A DNA stretch of 64,000 nucleotides, taken from NCBI GenBank assembly GCA_037013495.1, contig CM072809.1, positions 12,102,501 through 12,166,500 of the forward strand, in the 5' to 3' direction. Both the position numbers and the translations under genes were made by a program. The stretch is from Hippophae tibetana (taxonomy: Eukaryota; Streptophyta; Magnoliopsida; Rosales; Elaeagnaceae). Shown here in pieces: positions 12,801-23,000 of this stretch. The notes beneath the pieces are model-generated. The model had not been told where the DNA came from and ran no database searches. It saw nothing but the letters and a program-made list of their open reading frames with translations. The stretch's first letter is position 1. Each line of letters starts with the position of its first letter.

Positions 12801-15350
12801 ATCCCCAAGAGCATGGTTTGGCAGGTTCACAAGGTCAATGAAGGCATTTGGCTACAATCAAAGCAATTCAGACCATACTTTATTTCTAAAAAAAGGGTAT
12901 GGTAAGATCACTGCACTTATTGTATATGTTGATGATATGATAGTAACAGGAAATGATCTTGAAGAAAGGAAAGCGCTACAAACTTACTTGTCCAAAGAAT
13001 TTGAAATGAAAGACCTTGGTTCCTTAAAATATTTTCTTGGGATTGAGGTTTCTCGATCAACAGAAGGAATCTTCTTATCTCAAAGAAAGTATGCCTTAGA
13101 TTTATTAAAAGAAACCGGTATGTCAGCATGTCAACCAGCTAATACACCAGTAGAGGAAGGATTAAAGTTATGTATCAAGGTTGATCAAGTTCCAACAAAT
13201 AAAGAAAGATACCAAAGGCTTGTTGGAAGGTTGATGTATTTGGCACACACAAGACCAGACCTTGCCTATGCTTTAAGTATTGTCAGCCAATTTATGCATA
13301 ATCCTGGAGAACAACATATGAATGCAGTTATTCGTATTTTGAGATATTTAAAGTCTGCTCCTGGAAAAGGAGTATTGTTCACTAAGAACTCAGAGTTTTC
13401 TAGAATTGAAGTATATACTGATGCTGATTGGGCTGGATCAATAAATGATAGACGATCTACATCAGGTTACTTCACTTTTGTAGGGGGAAATCTTGTAACA
13501 TGGAGAAGTAAGAAACAACATGTTGTGGCCCGTTCAAGCGCAGAGGCTGAATACAGAGGAATGGCACTTGGGCTTTGTGAGGCCTTGTGGTTACAATCTC
13601 TCTTAAAAGATTTGACATATCCTGCGAAAGAATCAATTAAGTTATTTTGTGACAATAAAGCAGCATGTGATATTGCGCATAATCCAGTTCAACACGATCG
13701 TACAAAGCATGTTGAAGTTGACAGATTTTTTATTAAAGAAAAGTTAGAAGAAAATTCATTGGAATTGCCAAAAATTAAGTCAGAAGATCAATTGGCTGAC
13801 ATCCTCACTAAAGCAGTCTCATATCGAGTATTCACAGAAGTTTCAGTCAAGTTGGGCATGAAAGACATCTATGCACCAACTTGAGGGGGAGTGTTGAATT
13901 CAACAAACACTGCAAACACAATTCAACAATCACTGCACCGACGCCAAACATTTTTTCCAATATACACGGCGCCTACCAATCAAGCTGTAAATCATACAAT
14001 TCAATCATGGTGGTTGGTGAAATAGTAATTAGTATTTGTCTATATAAACAATGTAAATATCCGATACAAATCAAGAAATTATATGAATGAAACGTTTATT
14101 TCTTCTTCTGATTATTTCTTCAAACATTGATTTCTTCAGTGTGCACATTTGGTTGAATTAGGCAACAGTCAACATAGGAGGCAATTTGATAGATGCTCAA
14201 GCCATTGAACATTATATTCTGAGAAAGCCATCATATTTCAATTTAAAAGAGGTAAAACTTCACTAAGCAAATGTTTTGACAGAGTCACTTGTTTTAGCAC
14301 AAAATTAACATCATTACTTACATTATGAATCTATGATTATTATTGGTAGACTCAAAGGAAGAGTGACATGGACAACAAAGAAGCCATTATCCGCGGACTT
14401 TATGGCCTCGAATTGATTGATCCAAATGTCACATTTGCTCTATGTTGTGGAACTCGTTCTTCTCCTGCAGTAAGATGTTCAATTTTTCACTCTTATTTGA
14501 AGCTAGCTAGCATGATAAATGGATATATAAAAAGAATATCAATAGCTTAAGCTTTTGGGATAGTTGATTTACCAATAATTTTTAAGTTGTTAACTAAAAT
14601 TTTTGTATTTAAGGTCCAATAACTTTAATTGTTGAATAGTAAGTGATTGATTTTTATAGTATATAAAGTCAATAATTAGGAGGGAGTGATAAATATATAA
14701 AAAAAATATTGATAATTCTTTAAATAAATTAAACTTTTGAAAAAGTTGGTTTTTTAACGTACTTTTAACATGAAATCAGAGTTAGAGGTACTTTATTTAA
14801 AATCTAATAATTTCAATTGTTGAATTATAAGTGTTTCTTATTTATAGAGTTAACATTTGTACGCAATGATAATTGTATAAATATAATTGACACTTCTTTT
14901 AATAATGTGAAGTTCTATGGTAAAAGACCAACCACTTCAATTGTTAAATTTTAAGTATTTAGTTTCTATAATGTATAGAGCCGACACTTGTGAAAAAAAA
15001 TAAATGTATAAAAATAATATTGATTTTTTTTACAGGTGAGGATATATAGCGGAGATGGAGTTATAGCTGAACTAGAAAAGTCAAAGTTGGAGTACTTGCA
15101 AGCTTCAATTGTGGTCACTTGTAATAAAAAGATATCATTTCCTGAACTGCTTCTAAAAAATATGTATGATTTTGCAGTAGACAAAGATTCATTAATTGAA
15201 TGGGTTTGCCAACAATTGCCCACATCCGGTTCATTGAGAAAGTCTATGGTGGATTGCTTTAGAGGCCTCAATAGTGGGAAGATATCTAGTGTTGTTGAGA
15301 AAATTACTTATGATTTTGAATTTCAGTATCTATTGGCTATATCAGCTTGA
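3811..15350 (+). CDS. MIP1-type leucine-zipper / DUF547 protein, ten exons, intron 7 carries a copia element
   Basis: Exons read by frame continuity: 3811-4173, 4629-4679, 5512-5628, 6542-7000, 7770-8206, 8293-8392, 8501-8560, 14162-14251, 14350-14469, 15036-15350 (stop TGA). All borders are GT..AG and phases match, giving about 703 residues. Residues 1-121 are Ser/Thr/Asn-rich. Residues about 122-225 form the ternary-complex-factor MIP1 leucine zipper (KREELERE, VSKLQEMLNQEEKVHEIL, MKELLGELAMVEGEIVRLEG). The C-terminal third (from about residue 476) is DUF547, with QKLAFWINIYNACVMH, GLYGLELIDPNVTFALCCG and SSPAVRIYSG. Plant members are known mainly as MIP1 relatives; no reaction is established. 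Exons 7 and 8 are separated by a 5.5-kb retrotransposon inserted in what was a 94-bp intron. The coding exons show no stop or frameshift, so the protein is intact if that intron is still spliced. Confidence 0.85.
8632..8636 (+). repeat. Target-site duplication of copia-1, left copy
   Basis: GTGTG immediately before the 5' LTR, repeated exactly at 14139-14143 after the 3' LTR. Five bp is the usual length for Ty1/copia integration and fixes the element ends. Confidence 0.9.
8637..8883 (+). repeat. 5' LTR of copia-1
   Basis: Begins TGTTGAATTC and ends TTTCTTCA (TG...CA). Contains a TATATAAA promoter-like box about 95 bp before its end. Identical by eye to the 3' LTR. Confidence 0.93.
8884..8895 (+). 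other. Primer-binding site of copia-1
   Basis: TGGTATCAGAGC directly abuts the 5' LTR. It is complementary to the 3' end of plant initiator-methionine tRNA, the usual copia primer. Confidence 0.9.
8896..9624 (+). other. Copia-1 untranslated leader with GC-rich repeat module
   Basis: Untranslated leader between PBS and gag. From about 9119 it turns GC-rich: CACGCGCC-type repeats (9122-9189), a GACGTGTCGTC block near 9208, then a long CGGTTCGGTCCGG-type region to about 9480. A poly(A) run of about 29 nt follows at 9557-9585. A 102-codon frame at 9147-9455 is a by-product of the repeats and is not called. Confidence 0.6.
9625..13884 (+). CDS. Copia-1 gag-pol polyprotein (1419 aa, intact)
   Basis: A single open frame in the Ty1/copia order. 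Gag occupies about residues 1-250, followed by a CCHC zinc knuckle near residue 260 (CTHCHQKGHTKERC). The aspartic protease has DSGATDH near residue 335. The GAG-pre-integrase motif is LWHRRLGH. The integrase core shows HSDVWGP (about 520), RSDNGGEY (about 584) and TPQQNGVAERKNR. Reverse transcriptase has the catalytic YVDD near residue 1100, and RNase H has TDADWAG (about 1265) and SSAEAEYR. The stop lies just before the polypurine tract. No stop or frameshift was found, and all catalytic motifs I can recognise are present. Start ATG 9625 matches the homologous ATG of copia-2 at 61282. Confidence 0.95.
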   Translation: MTEGIISLPMEQSNPVVVQSVQSEGVFNAGIVLNETNYDVWSQIIEMHIAEREKLSYIHDKNLQPEKTSNNYNKWYAENQKVKRWLLMSMSPEIMKRYLRIPTALEIWGALAKAFYDGSDELQVFVLNQKAFTSRQNGKSLSEYYGELTEIFQELDHRDKVVMKDPHDLISYQESVERLRIHIFLAGLDDEFEQVRGEILRKETIPDLEGCYSLIRREVVRRISLKEKSRDVDASAMISKNRSFSNQQERKVTDKSSFKCTHCHQKGHTKERCFELVGYPDWWDHNRDSRKKNPRQISTATIAETTKDHVATSSAHVGKMLKVFSPVFNNTWIIDSGATDHMTFDSRQISKPSSHKTVCTANGNTTPVIGERSLSLTSTLNLDSVLVVPSLEYNLISISQITTALSCFVIFWPDFCVFKDIQTKQTIGRGVKRGNLYYLDLDSTNHALVATGSNKDESNIWLWHRRLGHASFGYLKKLFPSLFLSLDLSTLKCDVCELAKSHRSSFPVTLNKSPSPFMVIHSDVWGPSKVSTLGGSRWFVTFIDDFSRMTWVCLMKSKSEVNFLFRKFHKMVRTQYKTQIQVLRSDNGGEYKSSELQEYLQSEGIIHQTTCVDTPQQNGVAERKNRHLLEVVRASLIEANMSLSYWGEAITSAAYLINRVPSSPINFQTPLQAITEAIVAPNVPNLPPRVFGCVAFVHLHKQQRSKLDPRAIRCVFMGYAIQQKGYRCYHPPTKQMITTMDVIFHEDTMYFSSTPEFQGEYNHAEIQTLTYKLLPYEERQIICEENTNNLNSDGNNPQYRKDSREMESSPHQLQDHQGSSLLPLNEYEIPSPQAADIPNQSFAEDVPTIEPTRKILPSRPNRGIPKAMYEPEISSKVKYPMSNYMSKHRLSKSNVSFVNQLSAVSIPNSVQEALADKKWKDAINEELRSLEINRTWELVDRPPTKKIVGCRWIFSVKYQADGTIERYKARLVAKGYTQTYGIDYTETFAPVAKINTVRVLVSLAANLDWPLYQFDVKNAFLHGDLIEEVYMDLPPGIKKSTIHGEKVCKLKKSLYGLKQSPRAWFGRFTRSMKAFGYNQSNSDHTLFLKKGYGKITALIVYVDDMIVTGNDLEERKALQTYLSKEFEMKDLGSLKYFLGIEVSRSTEGIFLSQRKYALDLLKETGMSACQPANTPVEEGLKLCIKVDQVPTNKERYQRLVGRLMYLAHTRPDLAYALSIVSQFMHNPGEQHMNAVIRILRYLKSAPGKGVLFTKNSEFSRIEVYTDADWAGSINDRRSTSGYFTFVGGNLVTWRSKKQHVVARSSAEAEYRGMALGLCEALWLQSLLKDLTYPAKESIKLFCDNKAACDIAHNPVQHDRTKHVEVDRFFIKEKLEENSLELPKIKSEDQLADILTKAVSYRVFTEVSVKLGMKDIYAPT
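13883..13891 (+). other. Polypurine tract of copia-1
   Basis: GAGGGGGAG immediately before the 3' LTR, overlapping the end of the gag-pol stop codon. It primes plus-strand DNA synthesis in this class of element. Confidence 0.85.
13892..14138 (+). repeat. 3' LTR of copia-1
   Basis: 247 bp, identical by eye to the 5' LTR, followed by the GTGTG target duplication (14139-14143). Its TATATAAA box (14041-14047) points toward host exons 8-10. Its pyrimidine-rich end followed by the duplication's G makes a CAG acceptor-like site. Confidence 0.93.
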
Positions 15351-17690
15351 CATTTAGTTACTAATCCCAATGTCATTGTAACGTGAATACATAAGACTTG
15401 AGGTATCACTGATTAAAATAAAATAAAATATTCACTTAAAATAGATAGGTATCTGATTATGAGCTATTTCTCTTAAAATATTCACTTTTCAATACTTTAA
15501 GGATGACATATGTTTTACCTAAATTTTTAATCAAATTTTTTAAAATATAATATTTATAAAATTATAAATAAATTATATGTAAAAAATATAAATATATTTT
15601 ATTTAAATTTTAAATTTTAAACTTTTAATATTTGATATCTTAAAAAACTTAATAACTTATATATATTTTTATTAAATAAAAAAATACATAATAATTTTTT
15701 AAATTAAAAATAAATAATAACTAAAATATAATTAATATTATTTTTTATTATATAATGTATTATTTATCATAAATTCTAAATCTATCTCAATATACAACAA
15801 TCTAATTTTATTGCTTTTACTTTTAAGTCTTAATAATACTACCAAATTTACTTTCGAAGTTGATCTTTTCAAACATTAACTACTAAATTAAAGTGGCTTC
15901 TATTATTTTGTGTATTTCTCGTCTTTTCATAAAGTTAGATCCAAAAGTATCCCCTTTAACATTTTTGTTAATGTTATTTAACATTTTATAATTATGTTAT
16001 ATATAATAACTCTCTCATTTTAATTCAAATTAATAGAAAAATGTAAAATAAAATTCATGACTAATAAAGTCATATACAGGAGATAATTTTAAAAGTTTTT
16101 TGAAGCATTTTCTTTTACTTCCTAAGATTAAACTGACGGAGCAAGTGGTGGGACACAATGATTTATTTTTATTTATTTTTTTAATCGGTAGAATTAGGGG
16201 GGGGAGTTGGTAGAACGTGATTAGGATGAATCGTGGCATGAAAAGATAATTATTTTGAAAAAAATAAGTCATAATTATATTTTATATTTAAATTTTTTAA
16301 GTAATTATAATTATACTGTAACATTATATATAATGATAAAAATATATGTTATTAATAACAATCATTTAATTCTAAACAAATTACTTCATGTGTATTTTAT
16401 CCATTATATTATAATAAACTCACGTGTTTAATTTTTTTTAAACATATTTAAAACTAATGCTTAATTTTAATGCACTAAAATAGAATATTATTTTATTAAA
16501 AAATAAATAATAATTATCAATTTAATATGTTTTTATTGTTATATATAATGTTATACATAATTCCAATCACTTAATTGATATTTTTAAGACTCACTAAATA
16601 CATTATGAATATAATTAATAATAAATTTTAAGTAATATTTTTTTCACAGTTGAATAAAAAAATCATTATCTCATTATCTTTATTTTTTTAATGTTCATAC
16701 TTAAATATCAAAACAAATATTTTTACTATTTAAATTTAAAGAAAATGTATAAAAATTAAAAAATTATCAAAAAAATAATTGTAAAAAGTATATAAATAAA
16801 TAAAGTTTTAAGAAAAAATTGTCCTTTATAAGGAGTGATACACTATTTCATATTAACAAAATATAAAATTAATGTAATAAATTTTATTAAAAGCATAAAT
16901 ATTTAACATTTAATTAAACGTTAGCAGTGTTATTTTAAAAAAAATGATATATCACCTTTATTTATCTTTATATTATATATAAATATCTAAATAATAATTT
17001 ATAATTTTTTTTTCATATTTTAAAATAATAATAATTATATGATATTTACTTATAAATTATGTAATAAATTATTAATGATTAAATTATTTATATATAATTA
17101 ACTGTAAATATATTATAATTATTAATTTTAAATAATATTAATAATTATTTTTTATTATCAATTATGTTTTATTTAAATGTATTAAATGTTTAAAATTTAT
17201 ATTAATATTTATAAGATAATACATATGTACATGAATTTGACAAATATATTGTAATTATCTTGATTGGTCTAGAGTAACAGTGGGTCAAAATTTACCCAGA
17301 AGTTTCTCATTATATATTATTATTAATATAATTATTTAAATATAATTAAATTGAAATATTATTTTATAAAAAAAATTTAATTATCGTAAAATAATCTAAT
17401 TGTAGTTATTCATTTGTTAAAAAACAATAGGTCTAATTATCTTATTTAATAAATTATTGATATGTTAATTATTATAAGATAAAAATTAATGTAAATAAAA
17501 AAATATTTTATTTACTATTCAATTAAAATTTAAAAGGTTTATATGAGATATTATTTTCATTTTAAGCCCCTTACATGCACATAAATTATTTTATATTTAA
17601 AATTTAAAAATAAAACTATTTGTATAATTATTTTATATAAAAAAGAGAGGGAATTTATAAACTTTTCGCATATATAATAATTAAAAAGCG
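15351..17690. other. Very AT-rich intergenic stretch
   Basis: Extended A/T-dominated sequence downstream of the DUF547 gene with many short poly(A), poly(T) and TA runs. No gene, RNA or bounded transposon is recognisable. A G run at about 16198-16205 is the only base-composition break. Confidence 0.5.
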
Positions 17691-18400
17691 GTAGAGTCTG
17701 ACATGCCACGTGGGCCACCAATATCTTGCGGCTACCAAACTAAGTTACGTCATTCAGAACTGCTGTGTCATTTGCCTATTGATGGCGACGAAAGCAATGT
17801 TATCGTACTCGTACTCGTGTTAATAGGAGAAACTATTCATCCACAAAATTTAATTTTCTTTTAAAAAATACTGAAATATATGTTTTAATTAACTATAGCT
17901 AAAAGTTAAGATTGTAATTATCTATAAAATATTATGATTTTATAATCAATAAGAATAATAATATTATATATAATTATATAAAATATATTTTTTAAATATA
18001 TATTTTTTAAATATATAATATTTAAAATAATTAAACTAATTAATTTTAATATTTTAATTAATATATATATATTTTTTAAATAAATATTAAAGTAAAAAAT
18101 TGTGTTGAGATCATAAAAGAAATTATTATTTATTCATAATTAATAGTTATTATATAAATATATTCTACAACAACTCGGGCCAAAAAAGCTCCCCGGACTC
18201 CAAACCCCTTTCGTTTAATTCAACTTTGAAATCCTCGTCAAATCCGCGCTAAAAGAGAAACTCGTCAATGTGACTCCTCTGCAATCTACTACTTTCCCTC
18301 TCTTTTCTATTTTCCGGACACCTCTTCCTCTCCCTAGTCCTTGTATCTTTCCTCTACGTTTGTCGTTTCAGCTTTTGGTGGTCTGAAAATTCTCTTATGC
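17691..18400 (+). promoter_or_regulatory. Probable promoter and start of 5' UTR of the TRF-like Myb gene
   Basis: After 2 kb of AT-rich DNA the composition becomes mixed. A perfect G-box core CACGTG lies at 17707-17712 and an ACGTCA element near 17747. A TATATAAATATA stretch near 18154 is followed by a pyrimidine-rich segment (18180-18400) typical of a plant 5' UTR. The first recognised coding exon is at 20096, so a spliced leader is inferred. The transcription start is not proven. Confidence 0.45.
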
Positions 18401-19298
18401 TTTCTTTAAACATTCAAATCATAATGTAGTGGCACTATCTTTTCTTTTCACTTCTCTTGCAAACAAAAGGTTTCGAGTTTTTCCTCCAATTTCAGCTTCT
18501 TTTTGGTTTTCTTTATTTTGCATGAGGTAGTTTTCTTTACTTTCTGGGTGTTTTCTCTTTTTTATTACACTGTAATGTTCCTGTTTGTAAGATATGATGC
18601 TATTTATGTTGGCATTTCACGGTTTCTTTGTTCTGTTGTAATTTGTACTGATGATAAGCTTGCTTCTGGGTTCCGACCAAAAGCTTGTATTTGATTAAAA
18701 TTATTACTGAAAATTTTCTGTTTATCATTTTTATTTTCATGATTATGTAAATCATGTGTGAACACATGCATGTTGTTTTTTTTTGGCCCAATTATAACAT
18801 GCTGATGCTGTTTTTTTTGGGTCTATTCTTGTTTTTAAGTAGTACTGGTTTCATGTGGTTTTCTTTATGCTGGTAATTACAGGTTTGAAACATGCATGGT
18901 ACAACAAAAAAGGGGTATTCTCTAATGTGTGTTTAGTATCATCATTGAGTGACAGAATCTATAGTGTTTTGAGCAGAATTTGATGTGTGTGAGGGGAAAA
19001 TTCTTCTGCTTCCAACTCTTATCGTTCAGGTAGCTCTAGGATTTATGGCAACATAATTGAGAGAAATAAAAAAAAGGACTGAAATTTTAGAAGCAATTCG
19101 TAATTTTGTGGCACACAGAGAATGTGACATAGGAGGCATGTTTTATTTCAACTGATGGAACTATTTGCCTCCGAGTGTTATGAAATTGAAGACTGCATGT
19201 TTTATTCAACAATATGTAATTTTTGGATAAGGTCTTGCTGAATGAGACATGCAATGCTTTTTTCAATGGCATTTTGCTTGAGCTATTAGTAAGCCTGT

Positions 19299-19552
19299 GT
19301 TAGGGTATACTCGTGGGCCCTGTACTTTACCGTGGGAGGGTTCTTAGACTCCATCTCCAATCTAAGGTACGTTAACAAGTTTCTTTCGGTCTCAGTTGGT
19401 ACCAACCTCTATGAACCTGAGGTACTTAAGGACTAGGTCTCTGGCTCGAGGCTTGAAGAATGCGAAAAGACCTCATTAACGTATCTCAGATTGGAGATAG
19501 AGTCTAAGGATCCTCCCACGGTAGAGTACGAGACCCACGAGTATATCCTAAC
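19299..19552. mobile_element. Inverted-repeat MITE-like element in the Myb-gene leader
   Basis: Two arms of about 80 bp, roughly 85% matching by eye, face each other: one starts GTTAGGGTATACTCGTGGG (19299) and the other ends CCCACGAGTATATCCTAAC (19552). CCTGT occurs at 19294-19298 and again at 19555-19559, so a 5-bp target duplication is possible but offset by 2 nt. No coding capacity. It lies between the presumed leader and the start codon of the Myb gene. Superfamily not assigned. Confidence 0.65.
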
Positions 19553-20095
19553 AACCTGTATTGTCAGTCATTAAAAGAATGGTTTAAGGCCTTTACACTC
19601 ATGATATTTCATGATGATAGAGTATAGTGCTGGAGATTACTCTCCCACACGCATGCACTCACACCCTCCAAACTTAGAAGTTTAGGAGAATTATTGATGC
19701 AAAATTGTGTTAGTATTTTGCTTTCCCAGTTAACTTTCTGAAAAGTATGGTGGTTGGTCGGTTGGTCCACTTTAATGTTTGCAAGAAATAATTAACATTG
19801 CAGTGACAAAAATTTCATTCTAACAGAAGCAAGGTCTTCTACGATGGTTCCAGTTTGTTTTATCATATAATTTCCAATTATATTTTTTCCAGTTTTGATG
19901 CTAGGTATTATGGTTTAGTACATGATTTGAACTCTTCGTTTGGAAGCATATCACACATATCATTTTTACTTTGGTTCATGACATGTTTGTTGTCTTTGGA
20001 TTTTCAGCTCATAAATTTAGGCAGAGACTAATTTCAAGAGCAAACTTTATACATCATAATTGGATGTTTTGATAGCTTCTATTGCTCTTGCAAAC

Positions 20096-23000
20096 ATGTT
20101 CAACTGCAAGCCATATGAGGTATGTAAATCCTTCTTACCTAATTTCTGGTAAACAAAACGAAATTAATCTTTAGTTTCCACTGAACTTTTTCCATGTCAA
20201 AGTTATTCAATCTTATGGCAACCTTTTTTTCAGGTAAAAAATGACGTGAAAATTTCTGTATTTCCCGAGGGAAAAAGAAAATAAGACTCTGGCATGCTAG
20301 CTAATAATATCGTGTTTTCTCAAAACTGGGTGCAAAATATTAGTTTCTCTCTTTTATTCATATTCCATTACTAATAAGTTTAACCAACCAATTTTTCAAT
20401 AAATAACATATGTTGCAGCTGATAGATTCAGGTTTGACCCAGTGATTTTTGAGTAATAGCGACGTAAAATCTGATCTTAGTGGAGTGTGGACAAGGTTTG
20501 AGATAATTGGAAGGTGTTGTGGTTTATTTGGATTTCCATGCAATATAGGGTGTAAGCTTTCATCGATTTAGTAACTATAGGCTATCAGTCTTCTTGAAGC
20601 CATCACGTGCATGTTATATTTCACATCAAATATTCTCGTTAATGACTTAAAAGCATTGTTCTTTATTAGTCACCAATAATGTTATCATGCTTTGTTCTTG
20701 TAGTATCCTTTTTAAATATTATAAAGTACTTATTGTTAAACATCACAAAAGTGTGTCTTGTTTAGGTTGAGCATGAGATATCGATTTTCACCACCGCAGA
20801 ACATGAAGATGAATGTTTGGAACAATTTTTAGATGGACCAGAATGTAAGGAAGACTTGATTGAAGATCTTTTTGACTTGGATGCTTTTGAAATTCAGAAA
20901 TGCTCTAATTTTGAAGATATCTCAGAAACTGTACCGAATGATCAGATAAAGATTCATGGTTGTAGTGGTACTCTCTCACACTCTCGTACATGATTTGAAG
21001 CCCCAAAATAGTATTTGTATATTGTAGATAATTAAATTGGGCCTAAAACAGCCTGCTAGTTTGTACATAGCATATACACATATCTAGTTTATTTATGTAT
21101 ACTTACACAATGAATGTATATTATATGCACACACATTTACAATTAACATAAATTTGAGACCAATTTAATTATGTACAACATGTAAATGCTATTTAAGGCC
21201 AGGAGTCTTCATACACTAACTTATACACATTTACTAGCACATACATGTTGAGCAAATATGTATTTTTAGTTTATCCTTGCTTCAGTTATCTTTCTTTATA
21301 ACCAGAAATAAGGTTATCGATTTTCCATAACGGGGTAAATTCCTACGGGGATTATCTGATTGGAGGAAATGATGGGGACAATAAAATGGAAAATGAGGAA
21401 TGGAAAACGAGAATTCGTATTTTATAAGATGAGGCATGACAAAGATGGAGATCGTATTCCCTGTCTTGTTCTATGAAATTATATACTATATTTTAATAAA
21501 TATATAAAAGTTTAATATTTTTATTTTTTTATAAATTTAATTATGTTTAATCTCAAACTAATCATAAGTAATACATTATATATGTTATATTTCTTTATTT
21601 CTTTATTAGATTAAAACATCATTAATTTTTCTTTTATAAGAATTATTTAAAATATTTATTTAAATTCTAAAAATCTAAAATCTTATAATTATTTTATAAT
21701 TTATTGTTATTATTTTAAATTATTTTGTAACAAGATACTATCAATATTGTTTAATATAAGATTATATATTTCTTGTTACATATATTTTATTTTTCTCTCT
21801 TTCGTATAAAATATAATTTATTTTTATTATTTATTGACTCAAAATTTTAGTTTTTTCAATATAAAAGATTTATTATTAGTTTATTTTTTTTATAAATTTT
21901 CATTTATAATAAAAGTATAAAATTAAAAAAAATATATTTAAAATATTATTTGAATCCTTGTTTCCCATTTGGGATTTCGTTCCTTATTGTGGATCTTCGA
22001 TATGTCTCCGTAAGGATTTTAAGTGAGGATAGTAGTTAAACTCTAAATTGTGGATGGGGAACATGGAAGGAGTTTCCATCTCCACCCTGTCCCGTTGATA
22101 ACCTTAACCAGAAGAATGTATCTCTTTCATTCTCATTGTAATTGTTAGTGCTATTGCCATGAAAGACTACAAAACTTCTAGACAACATCATTAATGTTAA
22201 AGCAAACTTGTCTTTAGTTTAATGGTAGTTTTCTTCCATTACATTATTGTCCTAAAAGTCTACTGTATAGTGTTGTTGATAAATGATGCTAGTGATCATT
22301 GGTCAATAAATCCAATACAAGAAAAACATGAATCTTCTTCTGTTGGCAAATATTTCTATTTCCGTTGTGTGATTGGGTGATTTGCTTAACGAAAATAACT
22401 TTTGGATTGCAATAAAAGTGTGCGCATTGCTGCATCCTGGTAGAATTACCCCTTATATGGTGATTGCTGTAAGCTAGATTTTTTTTAACTCTTTGTAATA
22501 TGCAATTCACCAATTGTTGTTGCCTTCTTGTACATGCAGTTGTTAAAATTACTTGGCTGGTAAATAAATGAATTCATACTGACATGCAAATTGAAGGTAA
22601 ACTTGTAGTAAAGGGGTGTAGCAGAAGTATATTCTCATGTATGATCTATGAAAGGCAAAATTTACATGGTTGTCTTTAATTTTGCTTGAAAAGGCAGGAG
22701 TTGTGCACGATTAAGCTTGTCTATATGATGTTCCGTCTACAAATTCCAAGAACTTATTGAGTTTTGATATAATCACTTGAACACTTCTTTGTTGACTTTT
22801 GATTGAGTTTTGAATAAGCACCGATTGGTACATGTATATGTTACAATTTCTGTTTTTGTCCAGTTCTTTGTTTGAGCATTTGAACGTGAATATTTTTACA
22901 GATGGTGTGCATCCAAATCTGATGGAAGGAGAGGGAAATGGCTTAAAAGTATGTGCTTGGTTCTACTAAAATTACTTCTTCTTTTACATACTTACTTCTG

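Larger units (their letters stand above)
8637..14138 (+). mobile_element. Full-length Ty1/copia LTR retrotransposon (copia-1)
   Basis: A complete 5502-bp element: two 247-bp LTRs (8637-8883 and 13892-14138), a primer-binding site next to the 5' LTR, a 741-bp GC-biased leader, one uninterrupted gag-pol frame (9625-13884), a polypurine tract and a perfect 5-bp GTGTG target duplication. Reading the two LTRs side by side I find no difference, so insertion was recent. It lies in the sense orientation inside intron 7 of the DUF547 gene. By structure it could be autonomous. Confidence 0.95.
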
